64,000 bases of DNA from Rhodotorula mucilaginosa (taxonomy: Eukaryota; Basidiomycota; Microbotryomycetes; Sporidiobolales; Sporidiobolaceae): positions 310,001-374,000 of the forward strand of contig CP137879.1 of NCBI GenBank assembly GCA_034406715.1, read 5' to 3'. Position numbers and translations under genes: made by a program. A model generated the notes under the pieces. It did not search any database and was not told the origin of the DNA. It was given only the letters and a program-made list of their open reading frames with translations. Positions 46,448 to 58,347 of the stretch are shown here, piece by piece (position 1 is the stretch's first letter; the number at the start of each line of letters is the position of its first letter).

Positions 46448-49400
46448 ATGTCGACCAAGGAGACGCTCCGGCAATTGGCCCGGCTCTTCAGTCCGCCTAC
46501 GTCGTCGTCGTCCTCCTCCTCCGAGTCCCCCTTCCCGGACTTTACCTTGCCCGACAGCGTCAACGCCCTCCTCGACGAGCACTTGCGCTCGTTCGCTGCG
46601 TCCTTGCCGCCGCTCTCGGGAACTGGAGGAACCGGCGCAACAGCAACGAGCAGCAGCACCGGCGGCAATAGCAGTGGTCCTCAATCCTCCTCCTCCTCCT
46701 CCGAAGGCGAACGCGAACGAGCCCGTTGGCGCGAAGGCCTCCTCGAAATATGGTCCGCCGTCGAACCCCTCCCCGGGACTGAATCGAAACGCGAAAACCT
46801 CGCCAGAGTGTCGGCTTTCCTCGTCCTCTTGCACCGACTCAGTGCCGATGTCGGAGAGGACGACGACGTCGCCCTCGTGAGTCGGAGGGATATCGGCTCG
46901 GTGTGGTGGTCTGCTCTCCTCAAGCGCGCAATGCTCGGAGCGCCCAAAGACGGTCATCTTCACTACTCGGCGGCAGCAGCAGGCGGCGGCGGCGGCGGCG
47001 GTGGCTTGCAGTCGAAAGGGTCTCAAACACGAGGACGGAAACTGGACCGCAAGGGCAGAGACGCCGCTGCTCCTGCAACGACCGATGGTGCAACCTCGAC
47101 GTTTACGAGCACGGCTTCGCCCCTCTACGTCTCTCGACAGGCCCTCGCAGCCGCGATGAACATGATCGTGTGGGGCATGCACGCCAGTCGCGAACACGCC
47201 GCCAACTCGGACGAGTGGATCTCGCCGTTCGGGATCGCCATCTTGCACGAGTATGAACAAAGGGCGTTGGTGCGCTTGCAAGGGTATGAGGATGAAGGGT
47301 GGGGGGTTCGGAACCTCGAAGAGTGCCTGATTCAGTGGGGCGAGAAAGCTCCCAAGGTATGAGCGGTCCTTTCCTTTCCTTCCCTTTCATTTGCTCTTGT
47401 GCTTCTTCTCGCCTCTGTGTGTGCCTCCCTGACTGACGTTCACGTGCGGCAGGCCTTTTTCGTTCGAGTCGCCGATTCGTTGACGGCCGATTCGCCACCG
47501 GCAGCTCTGATCCCCTTCGTCTCGCTCACACTGTCCTACCTCTCGCGCCACTCGACCAAAGCCTACTACGCTCTATCGACCCCGCTCCTCGGCAACCTGA
47601 TCGCGACTGCTCTGACCACCCCCTCGGCGGCCGTCGTCTCGTTGGCGTTGCGGTCACTCGCCATCTTTGTCGTCACGTTGCCGGTCGTGATTGGCGACTA
47701 CTTGTTTGGCATCATGGCCGTGTACGGAAGGGCCGTCTCGTGGGAAATGGCGCACGATCAAATGGCGGGTGAGAGTGGTGACCCTGTCGAAGGCAGAGGC
47801 GGCGAAGGTGAGCTGCCGAGATCCCCTCGTCACACACTTTCGAGAGTGAGTGCGTGCCAAACTGACCCCGCAGCGGTGTACGGAGCAGAGGAAGAAGAAC
47901 GAGAAGAACCGCCACCCGACCCGATGATGCTCTTTACGACCCTCTACGGCATCTACCCTTGCAACTTTACCGCCTTCCTGAGGGAACCGGTGCCTTACCT
48001 GCAAGAGAAGGGCTGGAAGGGCGCGACGGGCGACGGGAGAATAGACCTCGCGTCGGGGATCGTCCGGTCCAAGAGCGAGGTGAGCCTTACAGCTCCGAGC
48101 TGATCACACCTCTCCTAGCGTGGAACTGACCACGAGACGCAGCCCTATATACGGCAACACGCCCTCAGCCCGGCCCTCTTCAGCGGCGATGCTGCTTCGG
48201 AACTTTCAGATACGCAGCGCTGGTCTCGTCTCGAAGCCGCAGATGTCATGGCCGCCTGCGACCGGAATGTCATTTCGGCCGTCGTCTTGCAGCCACCCGA
48301 TTGGCGCGGTGCCCCTCCTCTCTCGCCAACCGATGCCGACGCTCCGACTCCCGGCGGCGGTGCTTCTCGAGGCCGGACGAGCTCCATACCGCCCGGAAGC
48401 TTCGACCCGCTGATGCGAGACGTGCCGCTGGATTCGGCGAGTCCGACGCCGAAGCACGTCACGCCGGAACAGTCTCCCGCGCCATCGCGGGCGGCCTCTC
48501 GAGCCCGGTCTCCAATCGGAGGTGGCGGCGCTGCGGGTGGTGGTACCTCTCCCTTCGCTTCGCCCCCTTCGAGCCGCGTCAGCACGCCACACATGCCGCC
48601 GACGACCCTGTATGCCAATTTTCACGCGTTGCAGAGCGTCGGGGCGCTCAACTCGCCGACTTCGTCCGCTTCGCGCTCCCTGCCGCCACGATCGCAATCG
48701 CGTCGGAGACCAGCCGATCCGCACTACTCGGAGACGACGCCCCATCATGGATGGCTCGGCTTTGCGCCCGATTCGCCAGCAGCAGCACAGGTCCCACCGC
48801 CCGCACCTTCGGCGGCGTCAATGTCTCGGCGCTCGTCTGGCGTAGCCTCCCTCGGCACGAGCCTCGGACTCCTCTCGCCCGACTTGATCCCGTTCGGTCG
48901 AGGCTCCTCGCCCGCGCCTTCCCATCCTCCTCCCTCTTCTTCATCTCACCAAGCGCAGGCGCTTCCGCCTTTTACGCCGAACCAGGTCAATGCGCAGCTC
49001 GTAAAGCTCGAGACGGAATTGGTCGTCTTGCAGGGAGAGGTCAACTTCCAGAACTACCTCAAGCAGCTTCATCTGCAGCACATGGGAACCTTGCATCGCG
49101 AGAAGGTACTCGAGTCGGGCGCCGAAGCCGAGAGGCAAAGCTCTGTAAGTCAACTTTGTTGCGGTGGCGGTTGGTTTGCACACACTGATCCGCTCTCTCT
49201 CCATTTACAGTTCCGCACGATCCGAACGCTCCGAGCACAGCTCCGCGCGACTCAGAACGCGCTCGATCAGGTCCGCTCGGAGCAAGCAGCGACCAAGGCG
49301 AATTGGACGTCGCACATTGCCGACTTGCGCGACAAATTGGCGGGGTTGCGAGAGCAGCGGATGCGCTGGGAGCACGAGGAGCGAGTTCTCCGGGCCGAGT

Positions 49401-50158
49401 TGGACGATTGGAAAGACCGCTGCGAGAAGAAGTCTCGCGAGCTCGAACAAGAGGGCGCAGAGTGAGTGTCGTCGTGCACCGGGGACGATGATCGTCCCTT
49501 TGCCGGCCGACATGCTGATGAGAGAGCTTTTTGTAGGTTCCTCGACCTCCGGAATCAGGCTTCGATGGACGCAGCCAAACTCGCCAAGATTAACGAGTAC
49601 GAGCACCGCATCAAGACGCTCACCAAGACCCTCGCCGTCTGGTACGTTCCTGTCCTCCGAGCTTGTCTGAGCAAGAGGAGCTGATCCCGATGCACTCGCA
49701 GTGACGCGGACCTCGTCAAGTTTGTCGAGCAACGCAAGGAGATGAATTTGCTCGTTAGCGAGTACAAGCGTAGCGAATACTTGCGCGATGCGGTGGAGGA
49801 TGAGAGCCGAAAGCTCAAAGCTGCACTACGGTGCGTTCTTCTTTTTCTACAGGAGCGCGACTTTTTGACACGCGGCTGATGCGTCTCCTGTGCGCGCAGG
49901 ACAATGGACGACGAACTCGCCGATCTCCGACGGCAAGCGACCCAGTCTGCTCCGTCAAGAAGCGCGCCCGGCACGCCCGTCCCCGTCCCGAAAGACGAGA
50001 TCTCGCGGATGCGCGCAGAGCTCTCGCGCTTGCGAGATCGCAATGCCAAACTCGAAGAACGACTCGCGGATGTCCTGGACGATGAAGAAGCAGAGCGTGC
50101 AGCGGCGCGCTCAAGCAATCGAGGTTCACCGATCGTGCAGCCTGGCGTAGCGTTGTAG
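46448..50158 (+). CDS. TSC1: Hamartin (Tsc1), scaffold of the Rheb-GAP complex
   Basis: Tsc1 stabilises Tsc2, the GAP for Rheb, and so restrains TORC1. I read eight exons: 46448-47356, 47453-47807, 47874-48079, 48143-49144, 49211-49461, 49537-49641, 49702-49830 and 49900-50158, all in phase, 1071 aa. The N-terminal HEAT-like core includes LPLYVSRQALAAAMNMI-like sequence, PFVSLTLSYLSRHSTKAYYA, SLALRSLAIFVVTLPVVIGD and LFTTLYGIYPCNFTAFLRE, typical of hamartin. A Ser/Pro-rich middle leads to a C-terminal coiled coil from about residue 780 (LETELVVLQGEVNFQNYLKQ, LHLQHMGTLHREKVLESGAE). Tsc2 is not in this window. Confidence 0.9.
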
Positions 50159-50278
50159 ACAGCCAGCTCGTATCAAATCCAGCCTCGCCTGACGAGAAGT
50201 TTCGCGAGAGGTCGAAGACACGAAGGTTGCACTTGCCCTCACACGGCTAGATAAGTTTACCTCCGGGCGTGCCCGCTT

Positions 50279-53200
50279 CTAACCGAGTCGCCTACCCGTC
50301 AACGCCCTAAACGCCTGCTTCTCACACTCGTTCTGCACCTCCCGCTTCCCGAGCACCTGCCACCCGTCGCTGGCGGTACTCATCGTCCTGGCCCGTTTCT
50401 GCCGAATACAGTGACTCAAGATCCCTTGCTTCGTCCTCGGGAACGAGAGCGAGAGATCCAACGCGCACCCTCCCGTCGGGGAGCAAAACAACTTGTCGGG
50501 GAAAGCGGGCGGTTCGTCATAGTCGTATTGGAGGTGGCGAGGGACGGGACAGAATTGATCCGACGAGACGATGATGGTCGGAGGGCGTTTCGAGTAGAGG
50601 ACCGGAGTCGAGAAGGACGAGAGGGGGACGACGGTCAAGGGCGCGTGTTCCGGGTAGGGGAGGCTGATGGGCGTGTGCGAGGGCGGGAAGAACGGCGCCC
50701 CCGATCGAGCGGTCGTCATCCCGGACGGCGTGGCCGGTCGAGATCCGCGCGCTTCCGCCATGATCGCGGACGAAGTAGTCTCGCCTCCCGGTCCTCCTCC
50801 AGCGGACGCGAACGGGGACCCCGCCCGTGAAACCGGGCCTGAACCCGCTTCCATGCTCATCAGCCCGGCGCCGCCACCCTCTCCTCCCTCGTCGTCCCCT
50901 TCACAAGCAAGCACAAACACCCACCGCGCCCCGACCATCCTCAACGCCTCAATCACCTCGACACGGTCTTTCCTCCCCAACCCCACCAACAAAGCGCACG
51001 TATGCGTCCCGACCGCGTTGATCGGGGAAAGGTTTTGAGTGATGAGTTCCGCGAGGGCGAGGACGCGCACGTTCGTGTGCTTGTAGTGACCCGGGAGTGG
51101 GGTTGGCGGGACGTCGTACGAGAGCGGTTCGGTGCAGGCGGGGACGCACAGGTCCGAGTAACCGGTGGCGGCGGCGGGGGGTAGGACTTCGTCGGTCGAG
51201 GGTAAGAGCGAGACGAGGTTGGCGTGCGTTTCGCCGGTCGGGAAGATGTACGAACCTCCGAAATTTGGAGTCGGAGACGAAGACGACGACGACGACGACG
51301 CGGGATCGAACGTCTCGACGAGGAACGAATACGGCAATCCCAACCGGTTCGCTTCGCGCGTGAACAACTCGGCGAGCGGTTCCGACGTGACGTAGAACGT
51401 TTTTTCGAGCAACAGTCCCGAGAGGAACAGAGCCTGTTGAGTTTGTTGGAAAGTGATTTGACCGGGGGCGGCGACTCCGGGCAAGAGGGGGTGGGTGACG
51501 GGGGTCAAGACGGGGTTGAGGAAGCGAGAGATTTGACCCCCTTTGCCGAGGTTGATGGCCAGTAACGGGACAAAGGCAGCCTCCTCCTCCTGGTCGTCGT
51601 CGTCTTTGCCATCCGCGTTCTCTGCAGGAGGCTCGCCAGCTCGCATCTTCTCGTCGCCTCCTGCTGACGATGGCGAGCGGGGGCGAGAAGCGGGGGAAGA
51701 GGACCGCGTTCGTCTCCGCGGCAGTGACGTTGACGACGAGGGCCGCATCGAGTCAACCTTGGCTCGGAAATTGAGCAACTCGAGGTTGGACTTGAACCTC
51801 GTCGGGGTCGACACCAACTTGACGACATCGCACCCGAGCCTCTTTGCCCTCAAATACTTGTCCATCACCTCTCTTGATTCCCACCTCCATTGGCCCTCGC
51901 GATCGTGATCGGCTCCGAGGACGCGCGTGGCCGATCCGGAGAGGGAGACGAGGTGCGAAATGAGAGGGTCGGGGAGGGCGAGTTCAACGTCGACGTATTC
52001 GGCGCCGAGTTTGAAGCCGAGTTCGACGAGCGAGAGGTACGACGCCATCAGGTCTTGTTCTTCTTCTTGCGAGTCTGGATCTGGCGGATTGTTCAAGTTC
52101 GAATCCGAGTTGGCGGTCGAGGTTGTCGAGGAGCGATGGTATGGATCGGGAAAGGCGCCGCCTTGAGATTCGGTCCGGACGGTGTACAAGATCGGTAAAG
52201 GCGAACACCGTCTCAAGTGCCCGAAACACATGGCGACGAATTGCAGAGACGGGAACCTCCTCCTCCGCCGCGGTGTCTTCCCGTTCCCGTTCGTGGAAGC
52301 CTCGGCGGGCGCTGGGGAACCGGCCCTCGAGTTAAGAGCGGACGAGACAGGTTCGGGTTCGACGAGGGTATCGACTCGCATCTCGATGACGTCGACGCCT
52401 CCCGCGACTCTGCGAATCACCTCGGCGTCGACGTGGATCAAGTCGGCAAAGTTGAGCGCGACAAAGCTCGTCCGGGGCCCTTTGGCCCCCCTCCCCAATT
52501 CCGACTCGCACGCCCCGTACCCGCCATACTCTCCTGAGCTCGGACCTGAAGTCGGAGGGGGTCTCGGACCCGCGACGAGGGGGACGTGCGACGAGGCAAA
52601 GCCAAAGATGGAGCGGAGGAGGCGGACGAACGCGGTTTCGACGTGTTTCATGAGGAATTGCGGGGACGGGGGAGCGGGGTGGGCGGTGAGGGAGGCGATG
52701 GTGTGGGTGCAGAGGGACTCGTAGTACGGTCTCCGGCGGGCCCACACGGCGCGGATCTCTTCCCCCCAGGCGGGTCTGTCGTGCGCGGGGAGGGGGGTCA
52801 GGATGTTCCGAGTTCGGGATAACCAAAAGTCTATGAGGGCGAGCTCACCTTGCGCTCTCGTCTACGAGGTACCTGACTGTCTCGTCCTGGTCTCGGACGA
52901 CGTGGACGATGGGACCGACCTGTTTGCGAAAGTGTTCGAGCAAGTCTCGGTTCTCCTGCCTCTCGACGACGCCGCCTCCGCAGGCGATGACGTAACCCTT
53001 CGGGTGCTGTTCGACCAAGCGCTGGAGGATCTCTGTCTCTCGTTGGCGGAAGTGGGCCCAGCCGTGGGCGGTGACAAAGGTCGAGATGGGACCGTACAGG
53101 GTTTGGAACGCGCTGTCGGCGTCGATAAAGTGCCGGCGGAGGGAGGTGGCGGCGATCAAGCCGAGGGTGGTCTTGCCTACGCCGCGCATCCCGATCAGCA

Positions 53201-53330
53201 GGATGGTCGCGTCGGCGTCGTACAGCGGCGAGTGCGAGTGCGAGCGACGGCGGCGGGGGCGGGGTTGAGGAGGAGCAGCGAGAGGAGCGGTTGAAGCCTC
53301 GCCAGCTGGCGGCTGGGCCTGCGTCGCCAT
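50279..53330 (-). CDS. qutR: Quinate pathway repressor (QutR/QA-1S-like), three AROM-like domains
   Basis: QutR holds the quinate activator inactive until quinate is present. It derives from the last three domains of the pentafunctional AROM protein. Exons 53330-52849 and 52775-50279 give 992 aa; the junction SA-R|PAWGEEIRAVWARRR restores the shikimate-kinase end. The kinase-like domain (about residues 35-200) has LIGMRGVGKTTLG and ACGGGVVER. The dehydroquinase-like domain follows (FVALNFADLIHVDAEVIRRV, then VIEMRVDTLVEP, DVVKLVSTPTRF). A shikimate-dehydrogenase-like domain starts near TFYVTSEPLAELFTREANRL and ends VLGKREVQNECEKQAFRAL. The synthase and EPSP domains are missing, which rules out AROM. 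It is divergent from a Zn2Cys6 gene, as qutR/qutA and qa-1S/qa-1F are. Confidence 0.88.
51282..51302. repeat. GAC trinucleotide repeat in qutR-like gene
   Basis: About seven GAC units lie within the coding region and read as a serine run on the minus strand. It probably varies in length. Confidence 0.65.
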
Positions 53331-53543
53331 ACTGCGAGACTCTCGTGCTCTAGCAGCGTGCCCTGAGAGTCGTTATAGTTGAGTGAATGTGAAAGGAGAG
53401 AGTGGGGGGAAGTGTAATCGGAGATTACAACTGGAATGGTAATCAAATTGCATTACAAACTCCTCGACCCAATGGCGGGCCCCACACTCGACCTCGTTCA
53501 TCTCGCGTCGCGTGCATCCGAGTACTGGACGGACTTGGGCGGC
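53331..53543. promoter_or_regulatory. Short divergent promoter between quinate repressor and activator
   Basis: Only 105 bp (to the ATG at 53436) or 213 bp (to the ATG at 53544) separate the two regulator genes. It contains a perfect palindrome at 53413-53429 and a second GTAAT/ATTAC inverted pair at 53439-53456. Both resemble operator sites, and the second would overlap the first coding codons if 53436 were the start. Confidence 0.6.
53413..53429. promoter_or_regulatory. Perfect palindrome TGTAATC-GGA-GATTACA
   Basis: Two 7-base arms are exactly complementary around a 3-base centre. The known Aspergillus QutA site is also a ~16-bp palindrome, though its sequence differs. A dimeric regulator, possibly the neighbouring Zn2Cys6 protein acting on its own promoter, could bind here. 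Confidence 0.5.
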
Positions 53544-56500
53544 ATGGACAGCGACGGAGACGGCGCAGGTGGCGACCCCGCGCATCAGGCCAAGAAGCGC
53601 AGAGTCACCCGCGCGTGCGACAAGTGCGCTGTTCCTCTCGCTCCCTCTCCACTTCTCACTCACTCGAACTGATCCGAGTCTACGCGCACGAAACAGCTGC
53701 AGGAAGCGTCGCATCAAATGCCAAGCGTACCCGAACCCGGCCTCGATCGACGCCCCCTGCGTCATCTGCACAGACGCCGGCGCCCCTCACCTCTGCACCT
53801 ACTCGAAACCGCCGAGGAAGCGAGGGCCCCAGGCCGGCAAGGCCAGGAGCCTCGCAGAGAAATGCGCCACCTTGCAACGCTTGCTCGGTTACCTCGCCAC
53901 CACCATCCCCAACTTGGAAACCTACGTTCAGGACTTTGCCGCCGCCGCCGCCGCCGCCGCCGCATCCTCTTCGCCCGATCCAGCGTCGTCCGCCTCCTCG
54001 GCTGCCTCTCCCGCCATGACCGCCGACGCCTTTCAGCAAGCGTACGAGAGTACGAGAATTCCCGAGATCCTCGACGCCATCTTGCCGCCACTCGTATCCG
54101 CTCGAGACGCCGCCAAACTCAAACTCGACCAGCAGCAGCACTTGCTCCCGAACCCGCCGCCACTACCACCGGGCGGAGGAGTCTTGCCCACTTTGACATA
54201 TCCCACGTCGACTACTAAAGCAGAGCAGCAGTACGACGAGGATCCAAACTCGTCCCTCTCCTACGTCGCCGCCGACCGCGACGCCATCATGACCCCTCTC
54301 GATCCGTATCAGCCCATGTTCGCCACGCCTTCAACAGCCCAGACCTCGGCGAACGGTGGCTCCTCTTCTTCTTCTTCGATCCCGTTCGTCGCACTGCATG
54401 CTCTCGCCAACGTGGCCGTGCCCGATCACAACAAGTACAACCACCACCACAACTACCACGACTCGTCCACCTCCGGCAGCGGTACCAACAAGGTCGTCGT
54501 CGTGAGCGACGGTCAAGACGGAGCCGTGGGGACGGGGGTAGCGGCGGCAAGACCGCTTCACGCCGCCGCGCGCGGCGCGACGAACGAGAAGGCGAAAGGA
54601 AAAGGGAAACGGAAAGCCGTCGGCGAGGATACGGCGGTAGAGGCGATTGACCCGCTCTTGGAGCAGCATCACCAGCAGCAAGCGAACGCAGCGCACTCGT
54701 TGGACATGAAGGAGGAGGTGGAGGTGTTTATTCCGGACGGGGCGACGAGATCCGCCCTCCTCGACCTCTACTTCAACCAAGTCGTCCAACCCAGTTTCCC
54801 CATGCTGGTACGTTTTCAATCTCGCGCTCGCGTTCACAAACAACAGTTGCGCTCGGCCCTCTCTCTTAGCGAGGGCTTGGTTTTCGTGTTGTTGTTTTTT
54901 GACGTGCGGCGGAGCTGATCGTTATGAAAATAACTTGCACTGTTGGCACAGGACAAGTCGGCTTTCCTGCGTTGGTCGGCTCATCTCCCCTCCGATGCCA
55001 CTCCGGTCCTTCGCCCTTCCTCCTCTTCCTCTTCCTCCGGCAGAGCCCGACCACCTCCCGCAACAACGTCGGCGATGACCACCAACAACTCCCCTCCCCC
55101 GCACTTGTACCTCTCCATCTTTGCCCTCGCTTCGATCTATGTCCCGCCTTCGTCCCCCTTGCGGGACCAACTCCCGCTCGAAGCGCCGAGGGTTTATGCG
55201 GACGCGGCGAGGGAGTTTTTGTTGCGCCAAGTCGGCCTGATTGGTCATCACCATCGCCACAATCATGATCGTCAGAAGACGGAGCTGGAGGAGGACGAGG
55301 GGGAGGAGCAGGAGGGAGAGGGAGAGGGAGGAGGAGGAGGAGCAGGAGGATTGGAAGCGGTTCAGAGTGCGGTGTTGCTCGCGATGTGTGATTGGGGACA
55401 GGGTCAAGTTGACAGGGCGTGGTTCATGAGTTGTGAGTCTTCCCCCTCCCATGATGCCTCCTCTCTTCGGGCGCAGAAGCTCCTCCCTTGTCGCCTCGTG
55501 TACGTAGCTCGCATCAGCGCGGAGAGCTGACACGAGAACCGATTCGGTACCCGGGAAAACCTCAGCTCTCGCCCTCTCCCTCGCCGTTGCGCAATCCTTG
55601 CACCTCCCGTCCCGCTCGTCGAAGGCGTCCAATCCACGTACAGCCCCAACCTCCTCTTCGCCCCTCCCTGGCTCCACCGCCTCCGCCTCGGCCTCCACCT
55701 CCTCACGACTCAGAGCGCTCCACTCGGTCCTGATCATTCATTTCCTCCTCTCGCTGCGACTCGATCGGATCCCGCTCTCGATCGCCTTGTTGCAGGATTA
55801 CGAACGCGAGATCCCGCCGCCTCCGACGGACGAGGTGGAGAATTGGGATTTGTGGAGGAGTGATAAGACGGCGGGGGAGTTGAGACGCGAGTGGGCGGCT
55901 GCGGGTGAGGGGGCGGCGGAAGCGGATCAGTGGGACGGAGGTGACTCGCCCGACGACTCGGTCGATCTTGCCAGGCAGAAGACGGGCAAAGGACCGGCGT
56001 CATCGTCGTCCAACAAGCAGAAGAAGGCCGGTGGGAGGATTCCAGCTGCAGGAGGAGGAGGAGGGGCGGGTGCCGGTTCAGCAGCGGGCGGTTTCGAAGA
56101 GCAGCCCGCTTTGGCGGTGGCGAGCAACTCGCTCGTCGTGTTTGCTCGGCTCGCGGAACTGTGCCAGATCGGAACGCGGATCCTCCGGTACAAGCTGCGC
56201 TCGGCGGCCGCGGCGGCGGGCTCCGTCGCTGGCAGCCAACAGGAGGCGTCGGGTCCGTATGCGAAGAGACAGGCGCAGTACGGGCATGAGGAGGAGGAGG
56301 AGGAGGGACAGGATCCGCCGGACACCTTTTCTCCCGAGGAGTTGCTCCGGCAGCTGCAGGAATGGGAAGCCGGACTCGGTCCAGATTTGCGGATCGGGAC
56401 GACGTCCTCGTCGTTGTCGTTGTCGTTGGCAGGGGATTCGACCGATGCGGCGAAAGGTGCGGCGGTGGCGCTCGTCAAGGAACGGCCGAGATGGACCGTC

Positions 56501-58117
56501 GCGATGCATCTCGTCCTCGCAACATTACAGTTGCGCCTAGTCGATACTGCCAAGTGCGTCTTTTTTGGAGGCTGTCCTCACGGGCGGAGACTTGATCCTC
56601 TCTCGAACCGGCCGAGTTCTGACCGACCACCTCGCGTCCCTCTCCGCAGTCCGAATGGGCGACGAGGTACAGCGACGACCTTGAAGCGGATTACCCAGAT
56701 CCTCGACCAGCACCGCGCCGTCTTTACGCCGTTCCGCTCCCTGCCGATGTCTGAACTTTCGCTCTACGCTGCCTCGTCCTTTTTGCTCGGCGGCGAAGGC
56801 GAGGCAGCGCTCGACCTTGCCGAAAGGCGCGCCGCTGCACGCTCGATCGTCAAAACGGCGCGGGAGCTCGGTCGGGTGTTGCCCATCGCGCGGCGGATCT
56901 CTCAGCGACTCGCTTCGCTTTCGACCGGGCCCGGTACAGCCGACCCTCACTCTCGGAACGTCGACAAGGCTAGTAATGCCGAGCTCGCTGCCGCCGAGCG
57001 AAAGCAGCAAGCGGCGATCCCGCCTCCAACCTCCTCGACGACTCTCGCACCGACGTCGCAGGTCAGCGTTGTCCCGACGGGACCGCCTCCCCCAGCCGCA
57101 TCCGCATCCGAGCCCTTCCAGGCCTTCCTCTCCTACGCGCAAGACCTCGGTCCCGCCGCCGAACCGTCGACGATCCTCGATTTCGGATCGTGGGACCAGT
57201 CGGATCTGCTCGTTTCGCTCGGATTGGTCGGCGCTCCCGGTCCGGGCGCCGGAGCTCAGGCGCCCCTCAGCGGAGCGAGTGGTGTCGGGGCTGCGAGTGG
57301 GAGCGGGAATGTCTACGACCATTGGGCCGCTTGGGGTGCTCCTCCACCGATCGAAGGCGCCGCGATGGTCGGCGAGGCGGACCACGACAACTTCCCGTTG
57401 CCGGTCTTGATGGAAACGGGTGGACTCGGCTCGATCTTTACCCACTCGCGATCGCATGAGGGTGTGGTGAACCCGGGAGGGATGGCGATCGACAGCGTTG
57501 GCGTCGCTGGTGGTTGTGGCATGGTTCCGCCGCCCCTCGCGCCTTCGACCGGACTCACCCCACTCCGCTCGACTTCTGCCGGCGGACGGATGGTCCCGCC
57601 ACATCAGTCTCCTGCGTACGCGGCAGCGGATGCGCACAGCATGTTGTCGTCGGTGGCGTCGACGTCGGCGTCGTCGTCGGTTCGAGGAGGGATCCCGCCC
57701 GCAGGAGGAGACGCGATGGTCATCTCTCCCGATCCGAAACTTTACGCATTACCTCAAGCGTCCCATCCAGCCCCGCAACCAGCCACGATGGCCTTTCACC
57801 ATCAGCAGCAGCAGCAACAACAACAACTACCGCAGCATCAGCAAAACCGCCCAGACCACGCTGCGTACTTGCCCCGCTCCGTGTTTGGAACTCCAGTCCC
57901 GCCCGGCGGGTCAAACATGTCGATGGGGATGTCGATGTCGAGCATGGAAGGTCAAGAAGCCTACGAGGCGGCGCTCGGAACCGACTTGTTGACGCGGTGG
58001 CTCGATCGAGGAACTCTGGCATTTACGACGCCAGAGACGACCCCTGGTCCGGCGGGAGGCGGCGGCGGCGGCGGTGGTGGCTCTCGAGGCGGTGGCGCGA
58101 GTGGCGGTGGGCCATGA
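53544..58117 (+). CDS. qutA: Zn2Cys6 transcription factor, probable quinate activator (QutA/QA-1F-like)
   Basis: Five exons: up to 53623, 53697-54807, 54952-55432, 55566-56553 and 56650-58117. The binuclear zinc cluster is split by an intron (GTGCGC donor): TRACDN-CRKRRIKCQAY, then CVICTDAGAPHLCTY, giving six cysteines. A fungal transcription-factor homology region follows (LDLYFNQVVQPSFPML-DKSAFLRW, LYLSIFALASIYVPP, MCDWGQGQVDRAWFMS). The C-terminal half is rich in Gly, Ser, Gln and Pro, with His/Gln runs, as in activation domains. I prefer the ATG at 53544 (MDSDGDGAGG, 1375 aa); 53436 and 53472 are in frame but overlap operator-like repeats. The role as quinate activator rests on its divergent pairing with the QutR-like gene. 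Confidence 0.75.
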
Positions 58118-58347
58118 GGGTAAAGTTGCGCTGTCACCGTACGAGGAGGATGGCCTCGAAGTAGCGTTGGCAATCAATATCATATCTCTCCGTGCTCCCA
58201 TTTTCAGGTCTCGATGAGCGTCACAAGAGTCTCGTGTTGGGTGCGGATGTGGATTGATGACAACAAGAGCAGAAGGGATATGCGAGACTGGATGCTTGGA
58301 CAAGGAAGGTGCGAGAGTGTCTGGCAAAGGAGGCGTCCGACCGCCTT

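Noticed and set aside
50279-53330. Pentafunctional AROM (ARO1)
   Set aside because: The protein begins at the shikimate-kinase-like domain; dehydroquinate synthase and EPSP synthase domains are absent, and a Zn2Cys6 gene is divergent from it, which fits the QutR repressor.
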